From positions 12,488,480 through 12,552,479 of the forward strand of contig CM029124.1 of the NCBI GenBank assembly GCA_016859345.1: DNA of 64,000 bases, given 5' to 3'. The position numbers and the translations under genes are program-made. Under the pieces are notes generated by a model, which made no database searches, was not told the origin of the DNA, and saw nothing but the letters and a program-made list of their open reading frames with translations. Within the stretch, counting starts at the first letter, position 1. Each line of letters starts with the position of its first letter. Positions 11,767 through 25,700 of the stretch are shown here, piece after piece. This DNA is from Istiophorus platypterus. Lineage: Eukaryota > Chordata > Actinopteri > Istiophoriformes > Istiophoridae.

Positions 11767-13949
11767 ATGGATACTGACCGTCACACTCACTCACTCCACT
11801 TGAGAAACTTCACATATTTTTCCTTCTTTTCTGAGTTGCACCACCCTGACCGTGTTGCCGCCACTATTGTCGAGACCCTGGCTATCTCCACTGTCTTCCT
11901 GGTGTCCGTGGCAGCAAATGTGGGAGCTGCAGCCCTGGTAACCTGGGAACGCAGACCGCTGGCCAACAAGACCATCCTGACCCTCAACCTGTTTGTTGCC
12001 GACCTGCTGTTTGTCAGCATGATCCCCCTGGTAGTGGCAGTGCGCTGGACCGTGTCCTGGACGCTGGGGTTTACGGCCTGTCGCACTGTGCTGTATGTCA
12101 TCTGCATGAGCGGCTGTGTCACCATCACTACCCTGGCCTCCATCAGTTTGGAGAGGGTCCAGGCAATCCTCCGGCTGCAGACTGTGCCCATTCTAAACCC
12201 CAGAATGGTGACCGCCGCCCTCGTCTTCATCTGGGCCTTTTCTGCACTCACCGCTTTACCCCTCAGCCTCTTCTTCACTGTGATGGAGGTGGAATTCCCT
12301 GAGCAGGTATGGATGAATCGATTGATGAAAGGAAAGCTTGCTACCCTGGCTCTGCTATTGATGTGTGTTTGTCTGTACATTTCTGTTATTTCTCCACAGG
12401 GACACGTACACATCTGTACTCTCAAGTGGCCTGACACAACTGGAGAGATTGTGTGGAATGTATCCTTTACCGCCCTGTGCTTCGTTCTCCCAGGACTCAT
12501 TATTGTGGTCAGTTACAGCAAAATACTACAGGTGGGTTTATTGTGCTGGCAAACACTGGCAAAATCGTCAGGAAGTGAAGGAAGGGACAGTTCAACAGAT
12601 GAATGTTTTTAGCTTTGTCTTTCAAGAGTTAAGCCACATTCTTAAAGGACAATGCTCCGTATTTTTTTCTTATTCTGAAAAGACTAACACTAACATCTGT
12701 CTGTATATATTTAAAAGTATATTCCTACTTCCCTGCTATTTAAGATGGAACAAATGGGCAAAAAATATATATAGTTTTATTTGTAACAAAAAAAAAAAAG
12801 CAGCAGTTCAGCATATGTTGGATTAATTGAAAACAAACTACTATGCTCATGTTCATGAAACCAAAGGAATGAAAAAAATAAAAAGGAAACAACATTTCAG
12901 TCCATTAGACTCTAGACTCATGATGGAGATATTTGCACAACTTTTATTTTGTCCTCTCTTTCATTTTGTACTCATATGTACCACTGGTCTATTGTTTTGA
13001 TAGTGATTGTTCATTTAAAAAGCTTTTTCCTTCGAATCGTGAAATTGTGTGGAGAAACTTGGATTAAACATTCATTTAACAATTCATGCCAAGCACTGTC
13101 CATTCATTTACAGACATATTGACCTCTCTTTTTGTAGCCTCAGTGAATATTAGCAATTCCTCTGTCATTGTGGCAACAGAGGTGCATGTGCTTCAGTAAT
13201 TACTGAAGCTGAAAATGGAACCTGTGTGTGGTGTGGTTTCAGAGCTTTGCACTATCAACTGTCAATATTACATGGGACAACCAGTCCTACCGGTGCAGAC
13301 ATTGACATGATGCAGACAATAGAAAATGATTATGAGAAGCCATACATTGATTTTAGCTCTGGAACGACTTTTATGGATGTATGAGACATATGAGACATAT
13401 TGGAGACAAACATAAAGGACCTCGAGCCCCATGTGTAAATCCACACATAGATCAATCAGGGTGCATTGATGGCTTCATCTATACTGCTCACATCTTAATG
13501 TCAAAAAGAACAGAATACCAGCATGATTTAATATTATTTTATTTGTATTACAGATTGCTAAAAGTTGTAGGCGAAGGCTCCGAACCCGAGGCAGTCTGCC
13601 CCAAGTTGGTGCCTCACTTGAATACCACGTCTCCCGCCAGGACATGAAGCTCTTCCGCACTCTTCTAGTCCTTGTGCTCTCCTTCCTAATCATGTGGAGC
13701 CCTATTTTCATCAACACCTTCCTCATCCTGGCCAGAAACTTCCTGGATCACCTGTACATCTCCTCTACCATGTTCTTCTGGGTGGTAACTTTCACACTGG
13801 CCAACTCAGCTCTCAATCCCATCCTCTACTCAGTCTGCCAGTTCAAGAACGGCTGGCATAAGGTCTGCTGTGGTTCTGCTGTAGTGCCACTGCGAAAAGG
13901 ACTCTTCGGCAGTGGTCGAAGGCAAGGAATGCATCCGCAGTTATCATGA
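11767..13949 (+). CDS. ffar4: Free fatty acid receptor 4 (GPR120), class A GPCR
   Basis: FFAR4 is a plasma-membrane receptor for medium- and long-chain fatty acids, including omega-3 acids, signalling through Gq and arrestin in enteroendocrine, fat and immune cells. Exons 11767-12306, 12400-12531 and 13554-13949 total 1068 nt (355 aa; human short form 361), with phase-0 GT/AG introns. An N-glycosylation site N14-F-T precedes seven hydrophobic segments. Class A landmarks: Asn51 (1.50), Asp79 (2.50), Glu129-Arg130 as the ER of the DRY-type motif, NPILY at 312-316, and a probable disulphide between Cys105 and Cys186. Arg93 in AVRWT corresponds to the Arg needed for carboxylate recognition in human FFAR4. 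Further matches to human are HICTLKWP (human SICTLIWP), SYSKILQ and FFWVVTFTLANSALNPILY. The second in-frame ATG is far downstream, so the 11767 start is preferred. A partial copy of its exon 2/intron 2 lies upstream at 10860-11090. Confidence 0.96.
12786..12800. repeat. Poly(A) run in ffar4 intron 2
   Basis: Uninterrupted A run within the 1-kb ffar4 intron 2 (12532-13553). The first ~190 bp of that intron are duplicated upstream of the gene. Confidence 0.7.
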
Positions 13950-15592
13950 TGGTTTCAACAAAAGTGATTTCAAACTGACATAAAATGTACAACACACCAC
14001 CAAAACTTTTGGTGACACTGGCAGACCACATATTCGTCTCATTTTGGATGCACTATTCTTATGCTGGCTGCAATCCTGAGGTGGTGCATCATGACTAAAA
14101 GACCTTTCACCTTGATAACACTGTAGAGATAGTTAAAATAATACTACATTTTTTTTAAATTGTAATTTTCAGTCCTTTTTTTCAGTTTACAGAAATGGAT
14201 CTTCTGTTGAAGATTCATGCAAATTAACAAATGTTGTGTGCAGCATCTGTTGTGGTAATAGCAAAGAGTTTTATTGTCTGAAATAAAAGACAATAGTCAG
14301 CTGATAATAATATGCTCCATTTTAAACAGTGTGTTGGTCCTTAAAAGGTCACAAGTAAACCAGGTGTCCAATCAACTTACTAATATAAATTCAGTTTAAA
14401 GTATAATTGTGTGTATTATTTAAACGACATTATTTAGTCATGTCTTGGCCTTTTTTAAGTCATCTGGAAGAGGAAGGATTTTGTGTTTCCTCACTCTAAC
14501 AACAGTTTGCTTGCCAACAAGAGAAATTAAATTCCAAATAGCAGTTGAAAATCCCACTTAATCCTGTCAATGGTTAAATGTAGCTGTGTCTAACAGAGGA
14601 AGTCACGCTTGTGAGATAAACACTTATTTCTCTCTGGAGGAGTGCCTATGTACATTTTTTTAAAGAGACATTGCTGGCTGCAGTGCTTGGAGTGCAGTTA
14701 TTTCAGCTTACCAGGTGTCTTTATATCATAATTATATCCTTGTGACTACTTCCTAGTTTTCTTATTTTGATAGCACGATGCAAAATCATACACAACTGAT
14801 GCTAAACATGAATTTTTCAAATGTATTCTTGCTGTATGGAGGCTCTGAATGCTTTATGGATTCTGCCTCCAAATAACTTGCTCTCATACAAAGCTTCTCA
14901 GGACCATAAGACACTTAAACGCAGCTTTGATCAAGTGGTCAGGGGCTCCTCTGACCGTCTATGCATGGTGATATCGTTATGGTTTTATCCTTATCCCCCT
15001 GAAATCATACCGCGTGTCTTTCCACCATAATTTTGGCTACTTTTCTAGATGATTCAGTAGCATTTTGAATTTTACTTTGCCAAGGAGGTATACAAATGTA
15101 TTGAATGTAATGTATTGGATGAACCAGTGATCTCAATATGTTATCATACAGATTCAGGAAATCCCCGGGGAATCACTCCGGTCTTTCCCCCCACCCTCTT
15201 CTTCAGTGCAGGTCATACTGTGGGTGCCATAACTCAGCTATCATTACCTGTGATTGGATTGGCCCGCTAAAATGATAAGTGGCTGGATTTACAAGTTAAG
15301 AAAGCTCAGGGGCTTTATGACTCTTACGTCACAGTAATTAGTTCCCCCTAGGATCCCCTTAACAAGTAAGCCACTCACTACCTTCTGTTACGGGGGGTAA
15401 GATTCGAGCACAGCTTTCGGTCCTGAGTGCACAGAGGAAGGAGGGAAATGTCTCAGTAGGATCTGCAGTGCCACATCCTCTGGAGGCCACCTTTGCCGGC
15501 TTCGCTCTGCTCCACCCCATTCATCTCTACCCATCTGAGGGGAGCTTTTTTGTGCAGCCACAGAAGGGATCGTTCATCCAAACTTGGACAAA
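13950..15592 (+). promoter_or_regulatory. ffar4 3' UTR and pde6c upstream region
   Basis: AATAAA at 14282 is the likely ffar4 polyadenylation signal. The rest up to 15592 holds no supported ORF. The ~450 bp before the pde6c ATG are less AT-rich and contain homeodomain-type cores (gtaattag near 15335, gtaagattcg near 15398) and ggattgg near 15253, which could bind OTX/CRX-type factors in photoreceptors. These site assignments are guesses from short motifs. RBP4, which sits here in human, is not seen. Confidence 0.4.
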
Positions 15593-18500
15593 ATGGCAGA
15601 CAAGGACACTGTAGAGAAGTTCCTTGACAACAATCCACAGTTTGCAAAGGAGTACTACGAAAAGAAAGTCAAGGCAGATGTGATCACTGCTGCATTCAAC
15701 AACCAGGTCCAGATCAAAGACACAGCCTCTTACAAGGATGCAACCAACATCCAGGAGGCTGAGTTAATTTTCGAGCTCGTAAAGGAGATTCAGAACAACA
15801 GCCAAATGGAGAAAGCCCTTCATAAGATTCTCCAGAGGATTGCTCTGCTTGTCCAGGCTGATCGCTGCAGCTACTTTGGCTACAGGTCTCGTAACGGAAC
15901 ACCTGAGCTGTCCACAGTCCTGTTTGATGTGACACACAGTTCTCCATTTGAGCAAAATTTAGTGAACCCCAATGTAGAGATTGTTTTCCCCACCGACATG
16001 GGGATTGTCGGCTGGACGGCACACTCCAAGAAACCTCAGAATGTTGCTGATGTGAAGAAGGTGAGCAAGTAAAAGATTTAAGTGAATCTTCTGAAATAAA
16101 TCAATAACACATTGCCACAGAGACTCAGACAGGCCGATTACTGAAAATGTATCTTTTAATTCTGTCTTGTTAAACTCCAATAACACTATACTGTCTCTGC
16201 ACAGATACACCGTTATTTAGCCCACGGTGTGACAACTGAATGAAATTCTGAGGGAGGAAGAAACGTGCATTTCGGATTATATTATCCCTTCACCACGGCA
16301 TAATAATTTTATAGCTACAACTCAAACCAGAATAGCTCATTGAGGTGAAGTTTTGTCTCAAAGAATAAGTAATTACAATCAGCTTTAATTATCACTTCTT
16401 CTGTAATTAAGTGCTGCTAAACCATGCTGCAGCATGACCTAAGTTTCAATCTGTACTAGACATGTTTCAACATGATCTTGTAGCTGGCACATAGCCTTTG
16501 TCAACTCTACTTTGTTTTCAATCTTGTTTTCAGGACTCTCATTTCAGTGACTTTGTGGATAAACAGACCAAATACACCACAAAATGCATGATTACTGCTC
16601 CCATTATGTGTGGAAAGGAACCACTTGGTGTCATCATGGCACTCAACAAACAGGGCGCCTCCGAGTTCTCAAAGAGTGATCAGGAGGTGAGTGGCCAGGA
16701 TGTTCATTTGTGATTTATGCTGACTGTATGTTTGCCAGAATGACTCACAAACACAGAATGCACTTGGCTGTGCTGCGAAACCAAGATTGTGCCTTTAAGG
16801 CTGTAAGGTTTCACCACTTGTAGCAGACAACAACAGATCAGTATGGGGGTCATAGCCTTATCCCGAGTTTGTTAAATGGCCCATTTTAGCCCATCAGCTT
16901 CCTGTCTCTGACCTCTTTATTTAGGGGTTTAACTTTGCGCTTTGGGTCGTCATTATGACAGCTCACATATAATCTTGTTAGGGAGGGGAAGCTCCGACAT
17001 TTTTCTCGTCGTGGTCGGGGGCCTCTTTGTTACACTAAGTCTAGAGGTCATCCAAGTGATGACTTCTCAGACAAGGTGATTGTAATCTGAACATGTGACT
17101 ATGTTTCATCAAGGAATATGATTATTTATTCTTTATCATAGCTCTTCAACAAATATGTGAACTTTGCCACTGTGGCCATTCTCCAAGCGCACACCGCTAA
17201 CATGTGGGATGTAGAGTCCAGGAGAAGCCAGGTAAAATAACACAACAACAACAACAATAAATCGACTCATTGGGTCTAGTTATCCCAAGAAAAACATAGA
17301 AAATAGGCGATTGCTTTCATCATTTTCTTCTTCCTTTTTCTGAGATGTTCAATTTCCAGCTGCACTAAAAACAAATAATGGAGTGATACAAAATCATTGC
17401 CATAGGTGTTGCTGTGGTCAGCCAGCAAAGTTTTTGAGGAGCTGACAGACATTGAGAGGCAGTTTCACAAAGCCCTGTACACAGTGAGGACATATATCAA
17501 GTGTGAGAGATACTCCGTGGGACTCCTGGACATGACTAAAGAAAAGGTGTGTAGGAGAAATCCTGAAAAAAAGCTTAAAATTTAACCTGAGGTTGTTTTA
17601 CGTTCACTGCCAATAACCTTATTTACCTACAATTATATCTGAGTGTACTGCAGCATTTATGTGAATTTATAATAAAGTACATAGCAACAGGATTTTGGCC
17701 TTTTCTTCACTAGGAATTTTTTGATGAGTGGGCAATCAAACTAGGAGAACAAGAGCCATACAAGGGCCCCAAGACACCGGATGGCAGAGTAAGTCGTACA
17801 CTAGTTTGTAATCGTACCATTATTCTTATCCACCAATTTGTGAAAAAAACATTTTTATGTTTAAAACCTTCAGGAAATCGTCTTCTACAAGATTATTGAC
17901 TACTTGCTTGAAGACAAAGAAGAGATTAAAGTTATCCCGTAAGTATCCTGATGTAATGTAGCTCTGGTATCTGTCCTGATTTATACAACTTCATTTGCAT
18001 GGTTACTCGCTCCTCTCTAAAATCACAGCGGCCCTCCTGCAGACCACTGGGCCCTGGTCAGTGGACTCCCATCATATGTTGCTGAGAATGGATTTGTAAG
18101 TTTCACTTTTGTTCAAATATTTTATGCAAACATTGCGTAGAATACCTCCAGTTGAATCATTGGTGACACTGATCCACTTGTCTCCAAATGCGCATGTAGT
18201 AACTTCTTTAAAATCTCCTCAGATCTGCAACATGATGAATGCTGCGGCAGATGAGTACTTTGCATTTCAGGTGAGATGCTCTTCATTGACAACTGATCTC
18301 TTCAATTAAATTCTCTTTGTTTTTACAACACCATTCATTAAAATTATGTTAAATTAGATATATAATGAATACAATAATATTAAATAATAATAATCAGAAT
18401 CTTAAAGAAATCTTGATATTCATTGTGATTCATTTGACAGAAAGAAGCAGTGGATGAGTCTGGATGGATGATTAAAAATGTCCTCTCCCTCCCGATCGTC

Positions 18501-21500
18501 AACAAAAAGGAAGAAATTGTTGGTGTTGCCACTTTCTTCAACAGAAAAGATGGCAAACCTTTTGATGAGAATGATGAACAAATTACAGAAGTATGGAAAA
18601 CAATATCTAGCTCATTTTTTTTTATCTTGTTTTAATGTTACATCCTCACTATGTTAATGTGTTAATGTAATTTATATTAATTTATATAACTGGTGTAAAT
18701 CAAATGGTTCATTTTTTTGATATATGACCAAAAAAATATTTGAATATATTCAAATATATATATATATATATATATATTCATAATTTAACTATGAGAGTTA
18801 TCCTGTGTGGAAGAACTAGGTAATAACTGAAATTACTGAATGAAATCGATGCTTTTGTGTTTCTCCACGTCACTAGGCTCTGACCCAGTTCCTGGGCTGG
18901 TCCACTCTGAACAGCGACACGTACGACAAAGTGAACAGGACCGAGTGGAGGAAAGAAGTTTCCCAGGAAATGCTCATGTACCAGACGAAGGCCACACCAG
19001 ACGATGTCCAGACCATTCTGGTAAGATGCTGCCACACTCCACCTAAAATTCCTTCAGACTGAAAACAGATTAGTAGATCAAGCTACCTTCTCACTATCAT
19101 TTCCCAACAGAAAACTCAAGAGAAGTTTGGCTCCACACCAGAGGACTGTGACCAGAAGGAGATGTACAAGCTGCTGGTATGCGCCAAGATGTGTCAATGA
19201 CACATAGAGTTCAGGTTTTTTTTTAGACTGCAATGCTCCTCATAATCTCTATTTGTTTTTTGGCTGTTTGCACTGTGTTTCCTCCGCAAAGAGATCCAAC
19301 ATCCCCGAAGCCAAGACCGTGGAGCTGCATGAGTTCCACTTCAGTGACTTCCCCTTGTCAGAGTTTGAACTCATCAAGTGCGGTATACGCTGCTTCTTTG
19401 AGCTGGGGGTGGTGGAGAAGTTCAAAGTCCCAGCTGAGGTACCGCATACATTAGCCAGGAAACTAGCCCTGACACTATTGGTACCTCTGTGTTCTGAGTG
19501 AAAGCCATTCACCGGATCTACTTCTTAAAGAATCACCGTGGCTATCTATGTTTTTTTTCCCCTTTGTCATGCAGATCCTGACACGATGGATGTACACAGT
19601 TCGGAGGGGATACCGTGACATCACCTACCACAATTGGAGGCATGGCTTCAATGTTGGACAAACCATGTTCACTCTACTGCTAGTGAGTCAGACCGCTGTG
19701 TATAATTCTGTCAGTTCCATCATTCATGCTGTTATTTGTCATAACACAGGGCTGTCTTCTCCAGACAGGTAAACTGAAGAAGTATTACTCGGATCTTGAG
19801 GCCTTTGCCATGGTTGCTGCTGGATTCTGCCATGATATTGACCACAGAGGAACCAACAATCTCTACCAGACAAAGTAAGATTTCTGTGGGTCTTTGTTAG
19901 CTAACATCAATGACAAATTGGTGCAGGGGAACTGAATTTGACAAAATTAAATAATCTAAAAAAGAAAAGAAGGTTTTTTTGAATGAGAAGGTTTTTGTGG
20001 ACTCTTGTAGGAGTGCATCCCCACTGGCAAAACTGCACAGCACCTCAGTTATGGAGCGACACCATCTTGAGTACAGTAAGACTCTGATGGAGGATGAGGT
20101 TGGTCCTTAAATGTTAACATTTTATGTGTGTTTAACAGTAGTTAAGATTTAGTAGATTTGAAATAGGCCATAATCTATTTGCAGCTGTTTTCTCAGACCG
20201 TACTGTAAGCAGTTTTCTTTTTGTTGGGATTTGCTGCAATCTTGGCTTCTGTCTAACCTCATTCTTCTGCTGCCATTGACAGAACCTGAATATTTTCCAA
20301 AACCTTCAGAAGCGTCAGTTCGAAACAGTTCAGCATCTGTTTGAAGTTTGTATTATTGCAACTGATCTCGCACTCTATTTCAAGTAAGGACTGTCAGGAG
20401 TTTCAATCCATCTTACTACTGTATAAACTGACTGTGTGTCCCACATTCAACATTGGTACTCAACACTTTCAAAGCCTGTTAATGATTTTCCAAGAATTTG
20501 AAAAAATCTGAAAACTTTCTCGTCTTTCAGGAAAAGAACGATGTTTCAAAAAATTGTGGATTCTGTGGAGGGGATTCCGGAGGAGAAAGAGCAGATCAAC
20601 TACATCTCCAACAATCCAACCAGAAAGGAGATTATCATGTAAATACAGAATTTGTCAAATGGAATAGTGACTTGAATGTATTTGTTATGTCATCATTTTT
20701 CTAGATTGTCTTTAATCCATGTTGATGCTCAAGGTGAGATTTAAAACATCCGTTAACAGAGTTGTATTTTCTGCAGGGCAATGATGATGACAGCTTGTGA
20801 CCTGTCAGCCATTACAAAGCCATGGGAGGTTCAGAGCAAAGTATGTTCCCTTCTTCGGATTCGTAACATGATAACAAATTATCATTCAAGCATTGGTTCT
20901 AATTGATTTCTTTTTTTTGTTGCGGTCCCAGGTTGCTCTAATGGTGGCAGCCGAATTTTGGGAGCAGGGAGACCTTGAAAGAACAGTTCTTGACCAGCAG
21001 CCCATTGTAAGAGCTTTAAACCACATTTTTTGGAATTATGTCTGCATTTGTATGTTGTGAAACAGTCATTACAATGATAATAATCACTTCTTTTTCTTCT
21101 TTCAGCCAATGATGGACAGAAATCATGCTGATGAGCTTCCCAAGATGCAGTGTGGTTTTATTGATTTTGTCTGCTCCTTTGTGTACAAGGTACCTAGACA
21201 TACAACATAAAAAGTATTTGGGCATATATAGAAACAAAAATGTTCAATATATACATATGAACTATGAATACTACATATTTCTTTTTTTCCCCACAATTTC
21301 TCATACAACCCCTTTTTCCCATATGTATCTGCATATTTGTCTGTCATGCGTTTGCAGGAATTTTCTCGCTTCCACACGGAGATTAAACCCATGTTCGATG
21401 GGTTGAATACTAACAGGGGAGAGTGGAAAGCTCTTGCAGATGTCCATGAAGCCAAAATGAAGGCTATCGAAGAGGAGAAGAAAAGGCTGGAAGGTGGAGG

Positions 21501-21656
21501 CGAGCAGGGTGAGCGCTGGTGCTAGAAATCCGGCACGTTGTCACATCCCCCACGCTCACTCTGTATTTGCACTGTCGCCGCTCATTACTGTCATTGTCCT
21601 TTGTTCCTCTTACAGCTCCAGAAAACGGGAAGTCAAAGACATGTGTTATCTGCTAG
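15593..21656 (+). CDS. pde6c: Cone cGMP phosphodiesterase 6, alpha-prime subunit
   Basis: Hydrolyses cGMP in cone outer segments after transducin removes the inhibitory gamma subunit, which closes CNG channels. There are 22 coding exons: 15593-16060, 16534-16686, 17142-17231, 17406-17546, 17714-17788, 17874-17938, 18029-18095, 18223-18270, 18441-18590, 18877-19020, 19111-19176, 19292-19438, 19575-19682, 19765-19874, 20011-20098, 20283-20383, 20531-20638, 20777-20840, 20932-21006, 21106-21189, 21358-21508, 21616-21656. They sum to 2544 nt (847 aa), phases closed. It starts MADKDTVEKFLDNNPQFAKE, close to the vertebrate PDE6C N-terminus. Two GAF domains follow (about 70-225 and 255-435; for example QADRCSYF and NKKEEIVGVATFFNRKDG). 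The HD-type catalytic domain has metal ligands His557/His561 (YHNWRHGFN) and His597-Asp598/His601 (FCHDIDHRGTNN). The C-terminal CAAX box is CVIC, for prenylation. Cone identity over rod pde6a/b rests on similarity and synteny. Confidence 0.97.
18754..18777. repeat. (AT)n microsatellite in pde6c intron 9
   Basis: About 12 AT units ending 99 bp before the exon at 18877. Confidence 0.9.
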
Positions 21657-22114
21657 ACCTCCAAGACCACCGGAGTATTCACAGATGTTTGTCTGCCTGT
21701 TTGTACAGTGTTTGTATGTGCATGAGCATGTGTTCAGAGATGATGGGATTCTAATGTGAAAAAAAATATTTTTATATACAGTAATATGTAGTTCTCCCAT
21801 TCTCCCGTTTCCTATTCTCTTACACAGAAAGGTATTATAATTGGCACAATTGAGTACATACGATTGGAATGTTATCCTATGAAAACAGGGATCTAACACA
21901 TTCCTGTTTATATCAAAAGCCCCACTGAGCGGAACTTTCAGTCATTCAGAAGAGTGCATATCTGTGTTTTATTGTGAATATTTATACTGAATATAATATA
22001 GGGATATCTAGCTGACTTTCTCTGGCTTTGGGTATGACATGAATAGGATTATTAGGCTGTAAATATGATGCAGTTTGAACAGTTATATTTGGATATTTTT
22101 GGAATTCACACTGC

Positions 22115-22767
22115 AATAAATGCTCTAATTTTGTAGAGAAATCTCCATAAACAAAATCACTTTTTTAAAATTGTAATTTGTGTTTTTCAAATTTCAAGCA
22201 TATGTCTTTGACAAATGGGCAAGAGATGTAAGAAGATTTGACTGAATTGGATTTGGTTATAAGCCTGCTGGAGCTCCTCAGCTTTCCTTTTTAAGTCCCC
22301 TGCTTACATAAAGTAAAAATACTGTCGCCCCGCTCATAAGTCAGCGTGTCCAGAGAACATGTGGCACTGACAGAACAGGATGGTGTCAAGTGGAAACACT
22401 GTACAGCAACAGACTCACAGGTCACCGTTTACAGTAGAAATGGCTTTGTTTGACCGTGAAACAACATATTTATTATATGAAGATGTGATTTTCTCAAAGA
22501 TAAGTTGTGTTCTTCCAACATCCTGTCTCACATTTCTCTAAACAGAACCTGTGACCCAGGAAACATGTAGCAGGACAATGTCAGACCTTATTGTATTTTC
22601 TTTTCAGATGCAAGAGTTTGTCTGCTTTTTAACAGAAGACCTGTTAAATCTGAGCAAATGCAAGCTTTAAAAAGAAATATGACTCGTATAATGTGAGAAT
22701 AGCTTTAAATAAATAACAATTAAATGTGCAATAGCATCATGTGTAAAACATGAAAAATGTCAATAAA
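22115..22767 (+). terminator. Alternative polyadenylation signals of pde6c
   Basis: AATAAA occurs at 22115-22120 and again, in the context gtcaataaagttt, at 22762-22767. Either could end the pde6c 3' UTR, which would then be about 0.5 or 1.1 kb long. No other coding gene intervenes. Confidence 0.55.
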
Positions 22768-22789
22768 GTTTATTTTCAAATCATGCCTG

Positions 22790-25700
22790 TTTTATGAATT
22801 TGAAGCGCATTTTATTGATACTGTAAATCAGCTGAAAACAGCTGATATTACACAAGTTTAGCAGGAGGTGAAAAAGTCATTTGTGCTTCATTTTAGCTGC
22901 AGCATAGATATAGCCACAGGGTATATTTGCTGCAGCACATGATTTATTGAGTAGAAAGAGTTTCCCAATGGTAACGTGCAGCCTTTTCAACTCAATGACC
23001 AACGCACATGCATCTGTGTAACTGATGTTCACCACTGAGATCAGCTAAAGAGGGGTTTAGGAGAGCAGGGCTGACCAAACAACACCTTTTAATCAACTGC
23101 TAACAAGCTTACATGGATCTGTATTACTGATTAGGGACTGATTTCTATTTTTGGACTATACATGTTCATTCATCGAATGGTTGTATGCCACATGCATATG
23201 AGCAATAGAAATGCACATATACCTGGTCAAGGTGTGCAAAACTGCAGTAACTTTCAAATCACAGAGCACATGAAGAAGAAAATATACCAAATCCCCCTGA
23301 TATGCTGCATTTTCCCATGGGGTTCATCTCTCTGTCTTCCTGTCGCTTTGTTGGCTATGTAAAGTATGCACACATGGTCGTGGTCTTCAGCATTTGACCT
23401 TTGACTGCTTGGGATGTTGTTTGACCTCAGCTGAGATGGCTAACAGATGTTGTGCTGCATCATGTGTGAATTTCCCTGGAAGATCTCATGCAGAAAAAGA
23501 ATTACCACTGCATCCCTGCTGCTATTGTAAAAACTATTCAGATCTATATCAAAAAGTTAGGAAAATCAAGAAGTTAAGAAAATCCCTCTGGGATTTAGGA
23601 GTTATGAACTCTATAAAAAAAAAAGTTATGAATTCTATAAAATCAATGAATGTAAGATTACAATTTTTAATTTCTTAATGTCAAGAATGTAAGTGAGCGA
23701 TAATAATGAAAACCAATAAGTAGTGTGACTATGAGTTACTTCCAGCTCTTGTGGTGCAAAGAGCAAAACAACATTCCTCACTATTACTCTGCAGTGATGG
23801 TATATAAATTACTTCATGTTAAGTAATTATTACAATATAAACTTGTACATTTAAAAAGATTCGTTCTTGTGTCACTGCCATAGGTGATCATCCCTTTAAT
23901 ATGATTGGCTCAGGCAGGCGAGTCACAGGTTGAATCAGAAGGCATCTCAGTTACAAAAGCCTGGCAGTCGCGTCAGAGGACGTAAGCCAGCTTTGTGGAC
24001 GGGCAGGACACCTTAAGACAGCAAGGGGTCCAGGGGTTAAACATCGAGATAAGAATGTGTCCACTCATTGCTTTCTCTGCAGACTGTAGCAGGAGGACGG
24101 TCTGAATATGACTGTCACATGATGATTGCTGTTGTGTAGATCAGTATAAATATTACATTTAGAATTGTATTATTGATAATAATGATACCAAAATAATAAT
24201 AATGACAATGAACTTCTTTAAATTTAATAGCCATAAAGAGAAAAAATAAATGTACAAGATAGAAATTTTTAGCCACCAATTGTAGATTTTTTTTAAAAAA
24301 GGACTAATGTTAATATAAAAATTTTGGAGTTGTAAATTCAAACAGAAGAACTTTAGAGCACTGACAGCTCATAAATCAGCCGGCCCCTGACATGGCTCTG
24401 CCTCAGCTCTACATTTCCCTCTAGTGGGGAGGTCAGCCCATATCTGACAGAACAGCTGTTTCTACACCTACAGTCCCTCAAAAAGTGAGGGTTTTCTATT
24501 GAAATGCATTTATCAGGTGGCCCTGGAAGACTCCTTTTAGCTACACAGACATATTATCAAAGCCATGCACATTAATATCACCATACAGTGATTGACTGAC
24601 AGAGATCCTGAAAGCCCACTTAAAAGTCAGAAACATCGGAGTCAGGCATATCAATAGCCGTGGTCAAATAGCTGTCGGACAGTGTGTGTTCTATTCTGGT
24701 GATGAATGATGGCATTTATGAAGCGCAGACACTACCCATCATCTTGCAAGACAACAATAATATCTTGTGTTCTCCATTTAGGCCAAAAGAGCAGCCTGTG
24801 GAAAAAAAGAAGACATTTCTCACTTTTCTTCCCTTGCGGCGCCTCTGGTTCCACATTTTCCCTCCATATGTTTCCTATCGTAGGCAAGCACTGCCCTTTC
24901 AGATTATCACTCCCAATGATAATAGCTTTATTCCTCCATCCTACTCTCTAAAATAATACAGTAGCATAACCACAAGCTCCCAGATCACAACGCTGCTCCT
25001 TCAAAAAATTGTATTATCACAGTAAATGGACAATGGATGTCAAATGGTGTAATCACATCAGGGACACAGAAGCTGGAGGTCCAGACCTACATATATTTAC
25101 CCAGAGACCTTTTAAAAAAAACCCTGTAGATGTTCCTTCCCAGAAGAGTCTGATGCAAACAGACCTGCCAGACACAGTGAGTAAACATATTCATCTTACA
25201 ACACTGGAGGGATCTAAAAAAAAAAATTACACTGTGAAGAAGAAGACCTTATAGGGCTCTTGGTGGATCCTGCAGCACCCAGTCGAGTCTGGGGCAGCAG
25301 AAGAGAGTGTCGCAATAAAACTGTGAGGTCAATGTTTTAAAGCAATAAAACGTAAAAAATAAATAAATACATTAAAACCAAACGAAAGAGAGAAAGAAAG
25401 AAAAAGAAAGGACCTGGCCTTTTCTGTCGTGGCTTTGTGAAGTGAGACAAACATTATGTCCCGCAGAAATGCCGGATGGGAGCAAAGAGACTGTTAACCT
25501 GTCCTTTGTCTGTGAGGGACAACTTGGGGGTGGGGGAATGGGTGTTTGACCGAGGCAGAGCAGATGTCAGGATGACAGGAGGGCTTCCCCACACCCCTCC
25601 ATCACAGGGCATTTTGCATCCACCGGTCGCCACGGAAACCGCGCGCAAGCCACGGGAATCGACCCCAAATGTGCAAGACTGTGACATCAAAACAAAAGAA

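Noticed and set aside
11787..12500. 237-codon minus-strand open frame
   Set aside because: Shadow of ffar4 exons 1-2, whose frame matches the receptor family and has correct splice sites.
23433..23678. Open frame beginning MANRCCAASCVN, reminiscent of a THAP zinc-finger start
   Set aside because: The later conserved THAP residues (Trp, AVPTF-like motif) are missing, the frame becomes low-complexity Lys-rich with a small tandem repeat, and no splice-linked continuation is seen. Too weak to call a transposon relic.
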